Notes: a model not told the origin generated them from the sequence alone. Positions 42,415-51,879 are shown, counted from the first letter of the stretch. The stretch: 64,000 nt of DNA from Kitasatospora albolonga (GCA_002082585.1 CP020563.1:7868001-7932000); one strand, 5' to 3'. A program made the numbers and translations.

Positions 42415-45366
42415 CTACCTCCTGGCGCGTGCGCTGTTCGGGGTGCCGGAGATGGTGAACTGCGAGCCGGGCTCGATCAGTACATGGCCGTCACGCGAGT
42501 CGGTGATGGTCACGTCCGTCAGCGTCGCGTTGCCGCGTGCGCCGCCCATGGCGAGGATGCCGGACCCGTTGTTGGACTTGTCGATCCGGACGTTCTGGAT
42601 CTTCACGTCCGGCATCAGGCCGCCACCCGTCTTGAACTGGATGCCGTCGTAGGTGGAGTCGAGGATGTCGGTGTCGCGGATCGTGACGCCGGGGATGGGC
42701 AGGTTCTGCGGGAAGAGGGTGATCGCGCCGAACTCCTGGTCCTCGTTCCAGAAGGCCCCGCCCGTGCGGTGCAGGGCGTTGTTGGCGATCAGGGTCTGCC
42801 CGGAGAAGGGCAGCGGGTCGTGGTCGGTGGCCAGCATGATGGCCGGGTAGTTCATGGTGTCGGAGATGATGTTGTTCTCGATCCTGTTGCCGTAACCCCC
42901 GTAGACCGCGATGCCGTTGGCGCGCCAGGGCAGCTGGATGGTGTTGTTGCGGAAGCTGTTGTCGTGGCCTATGTCGACGGACTGGTCCTTGACGTACTTG
43001 CTGGACCAGATCGCGAGCGCGTCGTCCCCGGTGTTGCGGAACGAGGAGTTGTACACGGTCGAATTCCGGGTGCCGTTGGCGAAGTTGATGCCGTCGGCGT
43101 AGGTGTTGCGGATACGCATCCCGGTGAACTCGACGCCGTCGCCCGGGTTCCAGAGGGCGGGGATGTTGTCGTAGTCGCGGCCCGCCCAGACGCCCACGTT
43201 GGCGTGCTCGATCCAGACGTTGCTGACCTTCGTGCCCTTGCCGAACCGGCCGTTGAGCGCGACGCCGCCCTCGTGGTTGCCGTCACCGCCCCGGATGGTG
43301 CCGGAGCCGAAGATGGCGATGTCGGAGATCTGGGTGTTGTCGTCGATGTCGAAACCGAAGTTGCCCTCGTGCGGGTGGTTGATCCCGCCCGCCTCGTGCG
43401 GCGGGGTGAGCGTGTGGAGCTGGGAGTGCCACATGCCCGCGCCCCGGATCGTCACGTCACGGATGCCCACCTGGTTCCACTGGCCCCGGTCCAGCGGGTC
43501 GTCGGTGAGGATCTTCTGCTCCTGGCGCCACTGGCCCGCCGGAATCCAGACGCAGCCGATCTCACCGTTCTGGTTGGCCGTCACCGCCCGCTGGATCGCC
43601 GCCGTGTCGTCGATCCCGTCGTTCGCCACCGCGCCGTACGTGGTGATGGAGACACAGCCCGACGGCCGGGACGACGGCGGGGCCACCTGTTCCAGGTCGA
43701 TTAGGTCGATGACGTAGAACGCGGCGTCGTCGCCCGTGTCCCGCTGGAGGCGGAACTTCGTGCCCGCCGGGTAGGTCCGGTCGAGCAGCGCGTGCGCCTC
43801 GTCGAACAGCCGCCGGGCGTCACCGCCGGGCCGGTTGGTCAGCCCTTCCGGGTCGTCGGTGTTCCCGTACAGCCAGCTGTGCTTGGAGGAGAGGTTCAGC
43901 TTGCGGACGAACTGCCCGTCGGCGTAGAGGCTGATGGTCGCCTCGCGGCCGCCACCGCCCGGCGCGTCCGGGACGGAGTTGCGTACGACGATGGAGTTCG
44001 AGGCGTTGGTCGAGGTGAACTCCACATACTCACCAGTGGAGTTGAGCCGCACCGACTTGCGGCCCGAGGACTCGGTGGCGAAGTTGGTGTGGCCGAAGGT
44101 CCGTTCGGCGTCCGACACCAGCAGCGTGCCCCGGTACGCGGCGTCCTCCGCCTCGTACTCCGTGTACGGTACGGCGGCGCCGCGCCCGACGACGATCGGG
44201 CGGGCGAGCACGTTGTTGGTCTCGTCGGTCTCGGCGACCAGGTTCGTCGCGTCGGCCGTGGCGGTCAGGGTGGCCCCGCCGCTCGCCGCCGTCCAGCTGC
44301 CGCCGATGGGCACGTTCACCGTGGCGCCCGCCGGGACGGCCGGGGTCGTCCCGTTGAGCGTGGTGGAGCCCACCGTCAGCCGGGTGACCGTGCCCGCGCT
44401 CACCGCACTGGTGCCCCGGTTGTGCACGGCCACGGTGAAGGAGACCGCCGCGCCGACGGCCGGGTTGGCGGGGGAAGGGGTGATGGAGCGGACCTCCAGG
44501 TCGGGGCCGGGGCTCCGGCCCACCACCAGCGGGGACGCGGTGGTGCGGCTGTTGTTGGTCTCGTCCGACTCGGCGATCGTGTCGGTCGGGTCGACCAGCG
44601 CCGAGACGGTGTACGAGCCCTGCGCCCGCTTCCCGGCCGCGACCGAGACCGGGGCCGAGGCGCCCGCCGCGAGCGGGCCGACCGGGGCGCTGCCCACGGC
44701 CACACCGCCCAGGCTCACCTGGACGGTGGTCGCGGCCGAGGGAGCCGTACCGATGTTGCGGACGGTCCCCCGCACCGTGATGTCGTCGGTCTCCGAAGGC
44801 ACCGAGGGGCTCCAGGACAGGGCGCTGACGGTCAGGTCCGGGTTGGGCGCGGGTGTCCCGAACACCTGGATCTCGGCGATCTGGGCCCCGGGCGCCCCGG
44901 TGTTGGAGAAGAACTGGAGCTGGACGTCGGCGGCTCGGCCGCTGACGGGGACGGTCACCGTGTTCGCGTTGGCGGCCGGGTTGAACACATGGCCGGCGCG
45001 GGCCTTGAGCGAGGTGAAGCCGGTGCCGCTCCGCGTCCGGCCGAGCACCTGGAACTCCTGGGTCCTGGTGGCCCAGACCGGATCGGGGTTGAGCTTGATC
45101 ACCACGGAGCGGAGGTCCGCGTCGGCGCCCAGCTTCACGGTGAGGGTGGCGGGGTGGCCGTTGGACTCCCAGTAGGTGTTCACCTGGCCGTCGTTGGCGT
45201 TGGCGGCCGGGTAGCCCCCGTGCGATCCGCTGGCGGTGACGCTCTTGCCCCGGGCCAGGTCGGTCGGTTCAGCGGCCCCCGCCTGGACGGGGAGGAGGCC
45301 GACGGTGACCAGCCCGGCTATGAGCAGGCCGGTGATCGATCTTTCGCTGAGCCGTTTCCATCTCAT
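42415..45366 (-). CDS. Secreted modular beta-helix glycosidase, GH87-like (alpha-1,3-glucanase/mycodextranase type)
   Basis: 983 residues. Signal peptide to about 32 (VQAGAAEP). Order: F5/8-type discoidin domain (about 33-145; ARGKSVTASGSHGGYPAANANDG), two CARDB-type domains (about 150-370; SWSPSVPSETDDITVRGTVRNIGTAPS), a CBM6/35-like domain (about 375-540; YEAEDAAYRGTLLVSD), then a right-handed parallel beta-helix (about 555-975). In the helix, NTYADGINFANGT (about 755) and NTGDDALAIWS (about 780) follow the Asp motifs of GH87 enzymes. It probably degrades a fungal or bacterial alpha-1,3-glucan. ATG 45364-45366 has GAGGG upstream. Confidence 0.75.
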   Translation of the reverse strand: MRWKRLSERSITGLLIAGLVTVGLLPVQAGAAEPTDLARGKSVTASGSHGGYPAANANDGQVNTYWESNGHPATLTVKLGADADLRSVVIKLNPDPVWATRTQEFQVLGRTRSGTGFTSLKARAGHVFNPAANANTVTVPVSGRAADVQLQFFSNTGAPGAQIAEIQVFGTPAPNPDLTVSALSWSPSVPSETDDITVRGTVRNIGTAPSAATTVQVSLGGVAVGSAPVGPLAAGASAPVSVAAGKRAQGSYTVSALVDPTDTIAESDETNNSRTTASPLVVGRSPGPDLEVRSITPSPANPAVGAAVSFTVAVHNRGTSAVSAGTVTRLTVGSTTLNGTTPAVPAGATVNVPIGGSWTAASGGATLTATADATNLVAETDETNNVLARPIVVGRGAAVPYTEYEAEDAAYRGTLLVSDAERTFGHTNFATESSGRKSVRLNSTGEYVEFTSTNASNSIVVRNSVPDAPGGGGREATISLYADGQFVRKLNLSSKHSWLYGNTDDPEGLTNRPGGDARRLFDEAHALLDRTYPAGTKFRLQRDTGDDAAFYVIDLIDLEQVAPPSSRPSGCVSITTYGAVANDGIDDTAAIQRAVTANQNGEIGCVWIPAGQWRQEQKILTDDPLDRGQWNQVGIRDVTIRGAGMWHSQLHTLTPPHEAGGINHPHEGNFGFDIDDNTQISDIAIFGSGTIRGGDGNHEGGVALNGRFGKGTKVSNVWIEHANVGVWAGRDYDNIPALWNPGDGVEFTGMRIRNTYADGINFANGTRNSTVYNSSFRNTGDDALAIWSSKYVKDQSVDIGHDNSFRNNTIQLPWRANGIAVYGGYGNRIENNIISDTMNYPAIMLATDHDPLPFSGQTLIANNALHRTGGAFWNEDQEFGAITLFPQNLPIPGVTIRDTDILDSTYDGIQFKTGGGLMPDVKIQNVRIDKSNNGSGILAMGGARGNATLTDVTITDSRDGHVLIEPGSQFTISGTPNSARARR

Positions 45367-45407
45367 GCTGCCCTCTTCTTCCACGGTATTTGAGTCGTTC
45401 AGTCAAT

Positions 45408-45418
45408 GTTTTGCAAAC
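45408..45418. promoter_or_regulatory. GTTTTGCAAAC operator-like palindrome
   Basis: An imperfect 11-bp palindrome (GTTT-TGC-AAAC) in an AT-rich promoter region 41 bases upstream of the glycosidase start. TTGCAAA-type half-sites are bound by LacI-family sugar regulators. No regulator gene adjoins. Confidence 0.4.
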
Positions 45419-45530
45419 AGCAGTTGATAGATTTCTGGCCCGTTTCTGATTTGTCAACGGTTCCCGCATGCTCACGTCATGAAGCCGCAGTGAGTGACGC
45501 TCCGTCAGTAGGCTGTGTGCGGTGCCCGGT

Positions 45531-46400
45531 TCAGGACAGCGCCGTGCCGCGCCCCAGGAGCAGCACCAGGTCCGCCGCCGCCACGGCCACCGCCCCCGCC
45601 AGTGCGGCCTTGCGCCACCACCGGCCGAGCGCCGGCCCCAGCAGCGCCGCCGCACCGGCCAGGACGAGGACGGCCACCGACCGGGCGTCCACCGGACCGG
45701 GCGGGCCGAGCACCAGGACGGCCGTGGCCGCCAGGAGCGGCACCGGCAGCAGCAGCCGGGTCCCCGTGGCGCCCAGCCGGTGCGGCAGCCCCCGGATGCC
45801 GGCGGCCCGGTCCTCCTCGATGTCCGGGAGGGTGTCGCCCAGATGGGCCGCCACCCCGAGCAGCGCCCCCGCGGCGACCGTCCACCACCGGGGCCAGGAC
45901 GCCTCGGGCAGACTGAGCGTCACCAGCGAGGGGAGCGCCGCGAACCCCACCGCGTACGGCAGCCAGGAGAGCGCCGTCGCCTTCAGCCTCAGGTTGTAGA
46001 GCCAGGCGGCGGCGACCGCCGCCAGGTGCACCGTACCGGCGAGAGGACCGCAGGCCAGCGAGAGCGGTACGCACAGGACGAGCGCGACCGCCGCCGCACC
46101 CCACACCGCGCGGACCGGCACCGCCCCCTCGGCGGCCGGTTTCCCCCGGCGCCCGGCCCGGGCGTCGCGCCCCGCGTCGAACGCGTCGTTGCACCACCCC
46201 ACCGAGAGCTGCCCGGCCAGCACCGCCGACCCCACCAGCGCGAGCCGCGCCGGGGGCAGCCCCGCGCCGACGCCCAGGGCGCAGGCCAACGCGGTCACCG
46301 CGGCCACCGGCCCCGGATGGCAGGACAGCGCCAGCCCCGCCGCGCGGCCCGGCCACCGGGTCGCCGCCGTGGATGTCCTCGCCCCGCCCATGGCGCCCAT
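45531..46400 (-). CDS. UbiA-family aromatic prenyltransferase
   Basis: 289 residues, about eight or nine TM helices. First Asp motif NDAFDAGRD (Asn71, Asp72, Asp75, Asp79) and second motif GDTLPDIEEDRAAG (Asp189, Asp193, Asp197) are intact, as needed for Mg-diphosphate binding. It transfers an isoprenyl chain to an aromatic or quinone-like acceptor in the membrane. ATG 46400 or 46391 are both possible. It is divergent from a type III PKS gene 118 bases away, so it may prenylate that pathway's product. Confidence 0.85.
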   Translation of the reverse strand: MGAMGGARTSTAATRWPGRAAGLALSCHPGPVAAVTALACALGVGAGLPPARLALVGSAVLAGQLSVGWCNDAFDAGRDARAGRRGKPAAEGAVPVRAVWGAAAVALVLCVPLSLACGPLAGTVHLAAVAAAWLYNLRLKATALSWLPYAVGFAALPSLVTLSLPEASWPRWWTVAAGALLGVAAHLGDTLPDIEEDRAAGIRGLPHRLGATGTRLLLPVPLLAATAVLVLGPPGPVDARSVAVLVLAGAAALLGPALGRWWRKAALAGAVAVAAADLVLLLGRGTALS

Positions 46401-46518
46401 CGGGCGATCGTAGAGACCCGAGGGCCCGTCAACACGGTGGCCACGCGGTTCTTTTGCCAGGTTTCGCCCGCTTTTGTGGGCAGGATGGGGCGATGACGTC
46501 CCCGACGCAGGAGCCGCA

Positions 46519-47571
46519 ATGACCCGGATCGCCGCGGTCCATGGGGCCCTGCCGCCCCACCGCCACACCCAGCGCGAGGTCACCGACATGGTGGCCGCCA
46601 CCTGTCTGCCGCCCGGCGCCGACCGCCGCGTCCTGGACCGGCTCCACGAGAACGCCCGCGTCCGCACCCGGCACACCGTGCTGCCGCTGGCGGACTACCG
46701 CGACCTGGACGGCTTCGGCGCCGCCAACGACGTGTTCATCCGCTCGGCCGTCGACCTCGGCTCCCAGGCCGTACGCGGCGCCCTGCGCGCCGCCGGGCTG
46801 CGCCCCACCGATGTGGACCTGCTGATGTTCACCTCCGTCACCGGTATCGCCGCCCCCTCCGTGGACGCCCGGCTGGTGGCCCGCCTCGGCCTGCGCTCCG
46901 ATGTGAAACGGCTGCCCGTCTTCGGTCTCGGCTGTGTCGCCGGAGCGGCCGGGGTGGCGCGCGTCCACGACTACCTGCTCGGCCGCCCCGACGACGTCGC
47001 CGTACTCCTCTCCGTCGAGCTGTGCTCCCTCACCTTCCAGCGCCGGGACGTGACCCCCGCCAACCTGGTGGCGACCGCCCTGTTCGGCGACGGGGCAGCG
47101 GCGGTGGTCGCCCTCGGCGGACGCCGGGCCGTCGCCGGGCCCGAGATCGTGGCCACCCGCAGCCGGATGTACCCGGAGACCGAGCATGTGATGGGCTGGG
47201 ACATCGGCTCCACCGGATTCAGCGTGGTCCTCGATCCGGGCGTGCCCGACGTCGTACGCCGGTACCTCGCCGACGACGTACGGGAGTTCCTCGACGAACA
47301 CGGTCTCAAGCCGAAGGACATCGCCCGCTGGGTCTGCCACCCCGGCGGCCCCAAGGTCCTGGAGACCGTCACCGAGGTCCTCGACCTGCCCGAAGGAGCG
47401 CTCGACGTCACCTGGCGCTCCCTGGCCGACGTCGGCAACCTCTCCTCCGCCTCGGTCCTGCACGTCCTGCGGGACACCCTCGGACACCGCCGCCCCGAAC
47501 CGGGCACCCCCGGGCTCCTGCTGGCCATGGGCCCCGGCTTCTGCTGCGAACTGGTGCTGCTGCGCTGGTAG
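46519..47571 (+). CDS. srsA: Type III polyketide synthase (alkylresorcinol-synthase-like)
   Basis: 350 residues. Catalytic triad of the chalcone-synthase fold: Cys139 in GLGCVAGAAG, His274 in CHPGGPKV, Asn307 in VGNLSSAS. HENARVRTRHTVLPLADY and DGFGAANDVFIRSAVDLG resemble the long-chain-acyl SrsA/PKS18 group more than RppA-type THN synthases. ATG 46519 has AGGAG 6 bases upstream. It begins a three-gene operon with a methyltransferase and FAD monooxygenase, as in the srsABC phenolic-lipid operon of S. griseus. The product cannot be read from sequence. Confidence 0.85.
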   Translation: MTRIAAVHGALPPHRHTQREVTDMVAATCLPPGADRRVLDRLHENARVRTRHTVLPLADYRDLDGFGAANDVFIRSAVDLGSQAVRGALRAAGLRPTDVDLLMFTSVTGIAAPSVDARLVARLGLRSDVKRLPVFGLGCVAGAAGVARVHDYLLGRPDDVAVLLSVELCSLTFQRRDVTPANLVATALFGDGAAAVVALGGRRAVAGPEIVATRSRMYPETEHVMGWDIGSTGFSVVLDPGVPDVVRRYLADDVREFLDEHGLKPKDIARWVCHPGGPKVLETVTEVLDLPEGALDVTWRSLADVGNLSSASVLHVLRDTLGHRRPEPGTPGLLLAMGPGFCCELVLLRW

Positions 47572-47586
47572 GTAAGGACAAGGACC

Positions 47587-48114
47587 GTGATCTGGTACAC
47601 CGCACTGGTGCTCGCCGTCGCCGCCGAACGCCTCGCCGAACTCGCCGTCGCCCGGCGCAACACCCGCTGGAGCCTGGCCCGGGGCGGCACCGAGGCGGGG
47701 AGCGGCCACTACCCGGCGATGGTCGTGCTGCACACCGCCCTGCTGGCGGGCTGCCTGGCCGAGGCCCACCTCGCCGACCGCCCCTTCCTGCCCGCCCTCG
47801 GCTGGACCATGGCGGCCGTCACCGTCGCGGCCCAGCTGCTGCGCTGGTGGTGCATCACCACGCTCGGCCCCCGCTGGAACACCCGCGTGATCGTCGTCCC
47901 GGGCCTGCCCCTGGTCACCGGCGGCCCCTACCGCTTCCTGCGCCACCCGAACTACGTCGCCGTCGCCGCCGAGGGCATCGCACTGCCCCTCGTCCACGGG
48001 GCCTGGGTCACCGCCGTCGCCTTCACCGTCCTCAACGCCGCCCTCATGGCCGTCCGCGTCCGGTGCGAGGACGAGGCGCTGGCCCGCCTCCCGGTGGCGG
48101 CGGCGCGGGCGTGA
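47587..48114 (+). CDS. srsB: Isoprenylcysteine-methyltransferase-type membrane methyltransferase (SrsB-like)
   Basis: 175 residues from GTG 47587 (AAGGA 5 bases upstream). Five hydrophobic helices with GPYRFLRHPNYVAVAAEGIALPL, the SAM-binding signature of ICMT-type enzymes. In the srs pathway this type O-methylates an alkylresorcinol. Here it sits between the PKS and a FAD monooxygenase; GTGA overlaps the next start. Confidence 0.82.
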   Translation: MIWYTALVLAVAAERLAELAVARRNTRWSLARGGTEAGSGHYPAMVVLHTALLAGCLAEAHLADRPFLPALGWTMAAVTVAAQLLRWWCITTLGPRWNTRVIVVPGLPLVTGGPYRFLRHPNYVAVAAEGIALPLVHGAWVTAVAFTVLNAALMAVRVRCEDEALARLPVAAARA

Positions 48115-49124
48115 TCGACATCCTGGTCGCGGGCGGCGGCCCCGCCGGACTGGCCGCCGCCATCCGGGCCGCCGGGGCGGGCCTGGAGGCGGTGGTGGTC
48201 GAACCCCGCACCGCCCCCGTCGACAAAGCCTGCGGGGAGGGCATCATGCCCGGCGGCCTCGCCGCCCTGCACGGCCTCGGCGTGCGCCCCGCCGGACACC
48301 CCCTGCGCGGCATCCGGTACACCGACGGGCGGCGCGGCGCGGAGGCGGCCTTCCACGGTGCGTACGGGCTCGGCGTCCGGCGCACCGCCCTGCACGCCGC
48401 CCTCCACGAACGGGCCGAAGCCCTCGGCGTACGCATCGTGGAAGGCCGGGTCCGGGAGGTCCGCCAGGACGCGGACTCCGTCACCGCCGCCGGGCTCACC
48501 GCCCGCTGGCTCATCGCCGCCGACGGGCTCCACTCACCCCTGCGCCGCTCCCTCGGCCTCGACCGCCCCGTCCCCGGCCCCGGCCGCTACGGGCTGCGCC
48601 GCCACTACCGCACCGCCCCCTGGAGCGACCTGGTCGAGGTGCACTGGTCGCCGTACGGCGAGGCGTACGTGACCCCCGTCGGCGCGGACCTGGTGGGCGT
48701 GGCCGTGCTCAGTCGCGACCGCCGCCCCTACCAGGAGCACCTGGCCGCCTTCCCGGCCCTCGCCGCCCGGCTGACCGGACCCGGTGCCACCCCCGTACGC
48801 GGGGCCGGACCGCTGCGGCAGCGGGCGCGCGGACCACGGGCCGGGCGGGTCCTGCTGGTCGGGGACGCGGCGGGCTACACCGACGCGCTGACCGGGGAGG
48901 GCATCGCCCTGGCCGTGGCCACCGCGACGGCCGCCGTCGGCTGTCTGGCCGCCGGGCGCCCCGAGGCGTACCCCGCGCGGTGGGCGCGGGCGACGCGCCG
49001 CTACCGGCTGCTCACCCAGGCCCTGCTGGCCGCCGCCGGCCACCCCGTGTCGCGCCGGCTGATCGTCGCGGCGGCCCACCGCTCACCCGCCCTCTTCCGC
49101 ACGGCGGTCCGGGCGCTCCAGTGA
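48111..49124 (+). CDS. srsC: FAD-dependent aromatic monooxygenase/geranylgeranyl-reductase-like (SrsC-like)
   Basis: 337 residues from GTG 48111. GGGPAGLAAAIRAAGAGLEAVVVEP is the FAD fingerprint, and GDAAGYTDALTGEGIALAVATA the second FAD motif. KACGEGIMPGG resembles oxygenase/reductase-family sites. In srs it hydroxylates the methylated ring toward a quinol. A geranylgeranyl-reductase-like role is also possible for the fold. Coupled to the methyltransferase. Confidence 0.8.
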   Translation: MIDILVAGGGPAGLAAAIRAAGAGLEAVVVEPRTAPVDKACGEGIMPGGLAALHGLGVRPAGHPLRGIRYTDGRRGAEAAFHGAYGLGVRRTALHAALHERAEALGVRIVEGRVREVRQDADSVTAAGLTARWLIAADGLHSPLRRSLGLDRPVPGPGRYGLRRHYRTAPWSDLVEVHWSPYGEAYVTPVGADLVGVAVLSRDRRPYQEHLAAFPALAARLTGPGATPVRGAGPLRQRARGPRAGRVLLVGDAAGYTDALTGEGIALAVATATAAVGCLAAGRPEAYPARWARATRRYRLLTQALLAAAGHPVSRRLIVAAAHRSPALFRTAVRALQ

Positions 49125-49282
49125 CCGGCCACGCCCCCGCCGGGGCCGTCGGCTGATCGAATGGCGGGGCTCCGGGTTCCGGCATAACGTCGGTCGGGTG
49201 AACGCCCGCGTTCATCCGGCCGACGGAGAGACCGACCGCCCCCGCGGGGGCGGCGCCCCCGGAACGAGAGACGGACCGATCC

Positions 49283-50944
49283 ATGACGGGCTCCCACGCG
49301 ACACCCGGGAAGACGGCCCGGCCCGATCAGCGGGGCCGGGGCAGCGGACTGGCACTTCTCGTCATCGCCTCGTGCCAGCTGATGGTGGTCCTCGACATCA
49401 CCATCGTCAACATCGCGCTTCCCCATATGCAGAAGTCCCTGGGCTTCTCCACCGAGAACCTGTCCTGGGTCGTCAACGCCTACACGCTGACCTTCGGCGG
49501 ACTGCTGCTGCTCGGCGGGCGGCTCGGTGACATCCTCGGCCGCCGCCGCGTCTTCATCTCCGGCGTGCTGCTCTTCGTCCTGGCCTCGCTGCTCGGCGGA
49601 CTCTCCCAGGAGTCCTGGCAGCTGCTGGCCGCCCGCGCGCTCCAGGGCGTCGGCGGCGCCATCGCCTCGCCGACCGCCCTGTCGCTGATCACCACGACCT
49701 TCCGCGAGGGTCCCGAACGGAACAGGGCCTTCGGGGTGTTCGCCGCGGTCTCGGCGGGCGGCAGCGCGATCGGGCTGCTGGCGGGCGGGCTGCTCGTCGA
49801 ATGGCTCGACTGGCGCTGGGTCCTTTTCGTGAACGTCCCCATCGGCCTGCTCATCGCGTTCGCCACCCCGCGGTACATCCCCGAGTCCGAACGCCACCCC
49901 GGCCATTTCGACGTCCTCGGCGCCCTCACCTCCACGGCCGGCATGGTGCTGCTGGTCTACGGCTTCATCCGCGCCTCCGAGGACGGCTGGAGCGACCCGG
50001 TCACCCTCGGCTCCTTCGCCGCCGCCGTCGTGCTCCTGGCGGTGTTCATCCTCATCGAACGCCGCTCCCGGCAGCCGATCACCCCGCTGTGGATGTTCCG
50101 CGACCGCAACCGCGCCGGAACCTACGCCATGATGCTCAGCCTCGCCGCGGCCATGTTCGGAATGTTCTTCTTCCTGACGCTCTTCGTCCAGAACGTGCTG
50201 GACTTCAGCCCGCTGCGGGCCGGACTCGCCTTCCTGCCGGTCAGCGCCATCATCGCGGTCGGCGCGGGCCTGGCCTCCCAGCTGCTCCCCAAGTGGGGCC
50301 CCAAACCCTTCATGGTGACGGGCGCGCTGCTGGCCGCCATCGGGCTCGGCTGGCTGACGCTGACCGATGTCCACAGCACCTACCTCGGCTCGATCCTCGG
50401 CCCGATGCTCGTCTTCGGCTTCGGCATGGGCATGCAGTTCGTCTCGCTGACCCTGATGGCGGTCTCCGGCGTCGCCCGGCACGAGGCGGGCGCCGCCTCC
50501 GGCATCCTCAACGCCACCCAGCAGGTCGGCGGGTCCCTCGGGCTGTCGATCCTGGTGACCATGTTCGGCACGGCCAGCCGCCACGAGGCCACCGACCAGG
50601 TGCCCAGGTTCCTGGAACAGGCCACCCCGCCCCAGCTGCTGGAGTTCCGCAGGACCGGCGAGCTGCCCCCGCCCTGGGGCGACGAGGTGCTCACCGCGGG
50701 CGTCTCCAGCGCCTTCGTCGTCGCGGCCTGTTTCGCCGTGTTCGCCGCCCTGGTCGCCCTGGTGGTCATCCAGGTGCGCCCCTCCGACCTGGCCCGGCTC
50801 CAGGGCGGCCCGCCGCCCGGACCCGCCGACGCCACCGGCACCCCGTCCGACCCACCTTCCGACGAAGTGAAAGGACCGCACCGCCATGGACTGGACGCTC
50901 GAAGTGATCGTGCTCCCGGTGACCGACCTGGACCGGGCCCGTGA
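49283..50944 (+). CDS. MFS drug/metabolite exporter, DHA2 (14-TM) type
   Basis: 553 residues. VLDITIVNIALPHMQKSLGFS, WVVNAYTLTFGGLLLLGGRLGDILGRRRVF (motif A) and ASPTALSLI are typical of EmrB/QacA-family pumps with about 14 TM segments. It could export the adjacent phenolic product. The tail (SDEVKGPHRHGLDARSDRAPGDRPG) overlaps the next gene by 59 bases in another frame, which is unusual and may mean the annotated C terminus is frameshifted. Confidence 0.85.
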   Translation: MTGSHATPGKTARPDQRGRGSGLALLVIASCQLMVVLDITIVNIALPHMQKSLGFSTENLSWVVNAYTLTFGGLLLLGGRLGDILGRRRVFISGVLLFVLASLLGGLSQESWQLLAARALQGVGGAIASPTALSLITTTFREGPERNRAFGVFAAVSAGGSAIGLLAGGLLVEWLDWRWVLFVNVPIGLLIAFATPRYIPESERHPGHFDVLGALTSTAGMVLLVYGFIRASEDGWSDPVTLGSFAAAVVLLAVFILIERRSRQPITPLWMFRDRNRAGTYAMMLSLAAAMFGMFFFLTLFVQNVLDFSPLRAGLAFLPVSAIIAVGAGLASQLLPKWGPKPFMVTGALLAAIGLGWLTLTDVHSTYLGSILGPMLVFGFGMGMQFVSLTLMAVSGVARHEAGAASGILNATQQVGGSLGLSILVTMFGTASRHEATDQVPRFLEQATPPQLLEFRRTGELPPPWGDEVLTAGVSSAFVVAACFAVFAALVALVVIQVRPSDLARLQGGPPPGPADATGTPSDPPSDEVKGPHRHGLDARSDRAPGDRPGPGP

Positions 50945-51341
50945 CTTCTACCGCGACAAGCTCGGCTTCCACGTCGACATCGACGGCGAGGTGATGCCCG
51001 GGGCCCGCGTCGTCCAGCTCACCCCGCCCGGATCGGGCTGCTCCATCGCCCTGACCGACGGCGTGCCCAACCCGACGGGGGAACCGCAGCCGGGCACGTA
51101 CCACGGCCTCCAGCTCTGCGTCACCGACATCGACGCCGCCCACGCGGAGCTCGTCGCCCGCGGGGTCGAGGTCTCCGAGCCTCAGCGGTACGCCCCCGAG
51201 GACGGCGCCACCTTCATGCACTTCACCGACCCGGACGGCAACGGCTGGGCCGTGCAGGAGTACCGCCGCAGGCTGACCGAACCCCTGCACCAGGTCCTCG
51301 CCGACCAGGCCGCGAAGGGGAGCGGGGAGACCGCGGACTGA
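50886..51341 (+). CDS. VOC-family protein
   Basis: 151 residues. A two-module glyoxalase-like protein: WTLEVIVLPVTDLDRARDFYRDKLGF at the start and FMHFTDPDGNGWAVQEYRR at the end, with His/Glu metal ligands expected. AAAGGA lies upstream of ATG 50886. It overlaps the exporter gene by 59 bases, suggesting co-expression; it may modify or sequester the exported compound. Substrate unknown. Confidence 0.82.
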   Translation: MDWTLEVIVLPVTDLDRARDFYRDKLGFHVDIDGEVMPGARVVQLTPPGSGCSIALTDGVPNPTGEPQPGTYHGLQLCVTDIDAAHAELVARGVEVSEPQRYAPEDGATFMHFTDPDGNGWAVQEYRRRLTEPLHQVLADQAAKGSGETAD

Positions 51342-51480
51342 CCCCGCCCGGCCCCGTACCGCTCGCACACCCGCCCACCGCCGTACACACCGCCCGCCGC
51401 GGTGGATCGCGCCGCCCCGGTCCACCACAATGCTCCCCGTATCACCGCAGTGATCCATGAACCCGAGGGAGCAGCATCCA

Positions 51481-51879
51481 ATGGCCGGCAACGCAGACAT
51501 GGTGGCCTTCGTCCGGGCGCGTCTCGCCGATGAGGAACAGGTCGCCCTGGGTGCCGGCGGGGACCGGTGGCGGTGCCCGGCGGATGTCCCCGGCGAGGTC
51601 CACGACCGCCGGGGCGGGGTCGCGTTCACGGTGCGCGACCAGGGCTTCGACCACCACATCGCCCTCCAGGACCCCGCCCGCACCCTGGAGCGCATCGAGA
51701 CGCACCGGGTGCTGCTGGGCGAGTACGTGGAGGTCGCCGAGCTGGACACGGACCGCCCGGCGCAGGACTTCCGCTCAGGCCGGGCGGTGGGCCTCGGCTT
51801 CGCCGTACGCCAGCTGGCCGCCGAGTACGCCGGACACCCGGACTACCAGGCGCGGTGGCTGCCCCGGTTCATCCAGTAG
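51481..51879 (+). CDS. DUF6221-like protein
   Basis: 132 residues. DMVAFVRARLADEEQVAL and the C-terminal DYQARWLPRFIQ match the Streptomyces DUF6221 pattern, often found on mobile or plasmid segments, with unknown function. I chose ATG 51481 because GAGGGAG lies upstream; ATG 51457 is eight codons earlier and directly follows ATCAC-CGCA-GTGAT, a small inverted repeat (51441-51454). Confidence 0.65.
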   Translation: MAGNADMVAFVRARLADEEQVALGAGGDRWRCPADVPGEVHDRRGGVAFTVRDQGFDHHIALQDPARTLERIETHRVLLGEYVEVAELDTDRPAQDFRSGRAVGLGFAVRQLAAEYAGHPDYQARWLPRFIQ

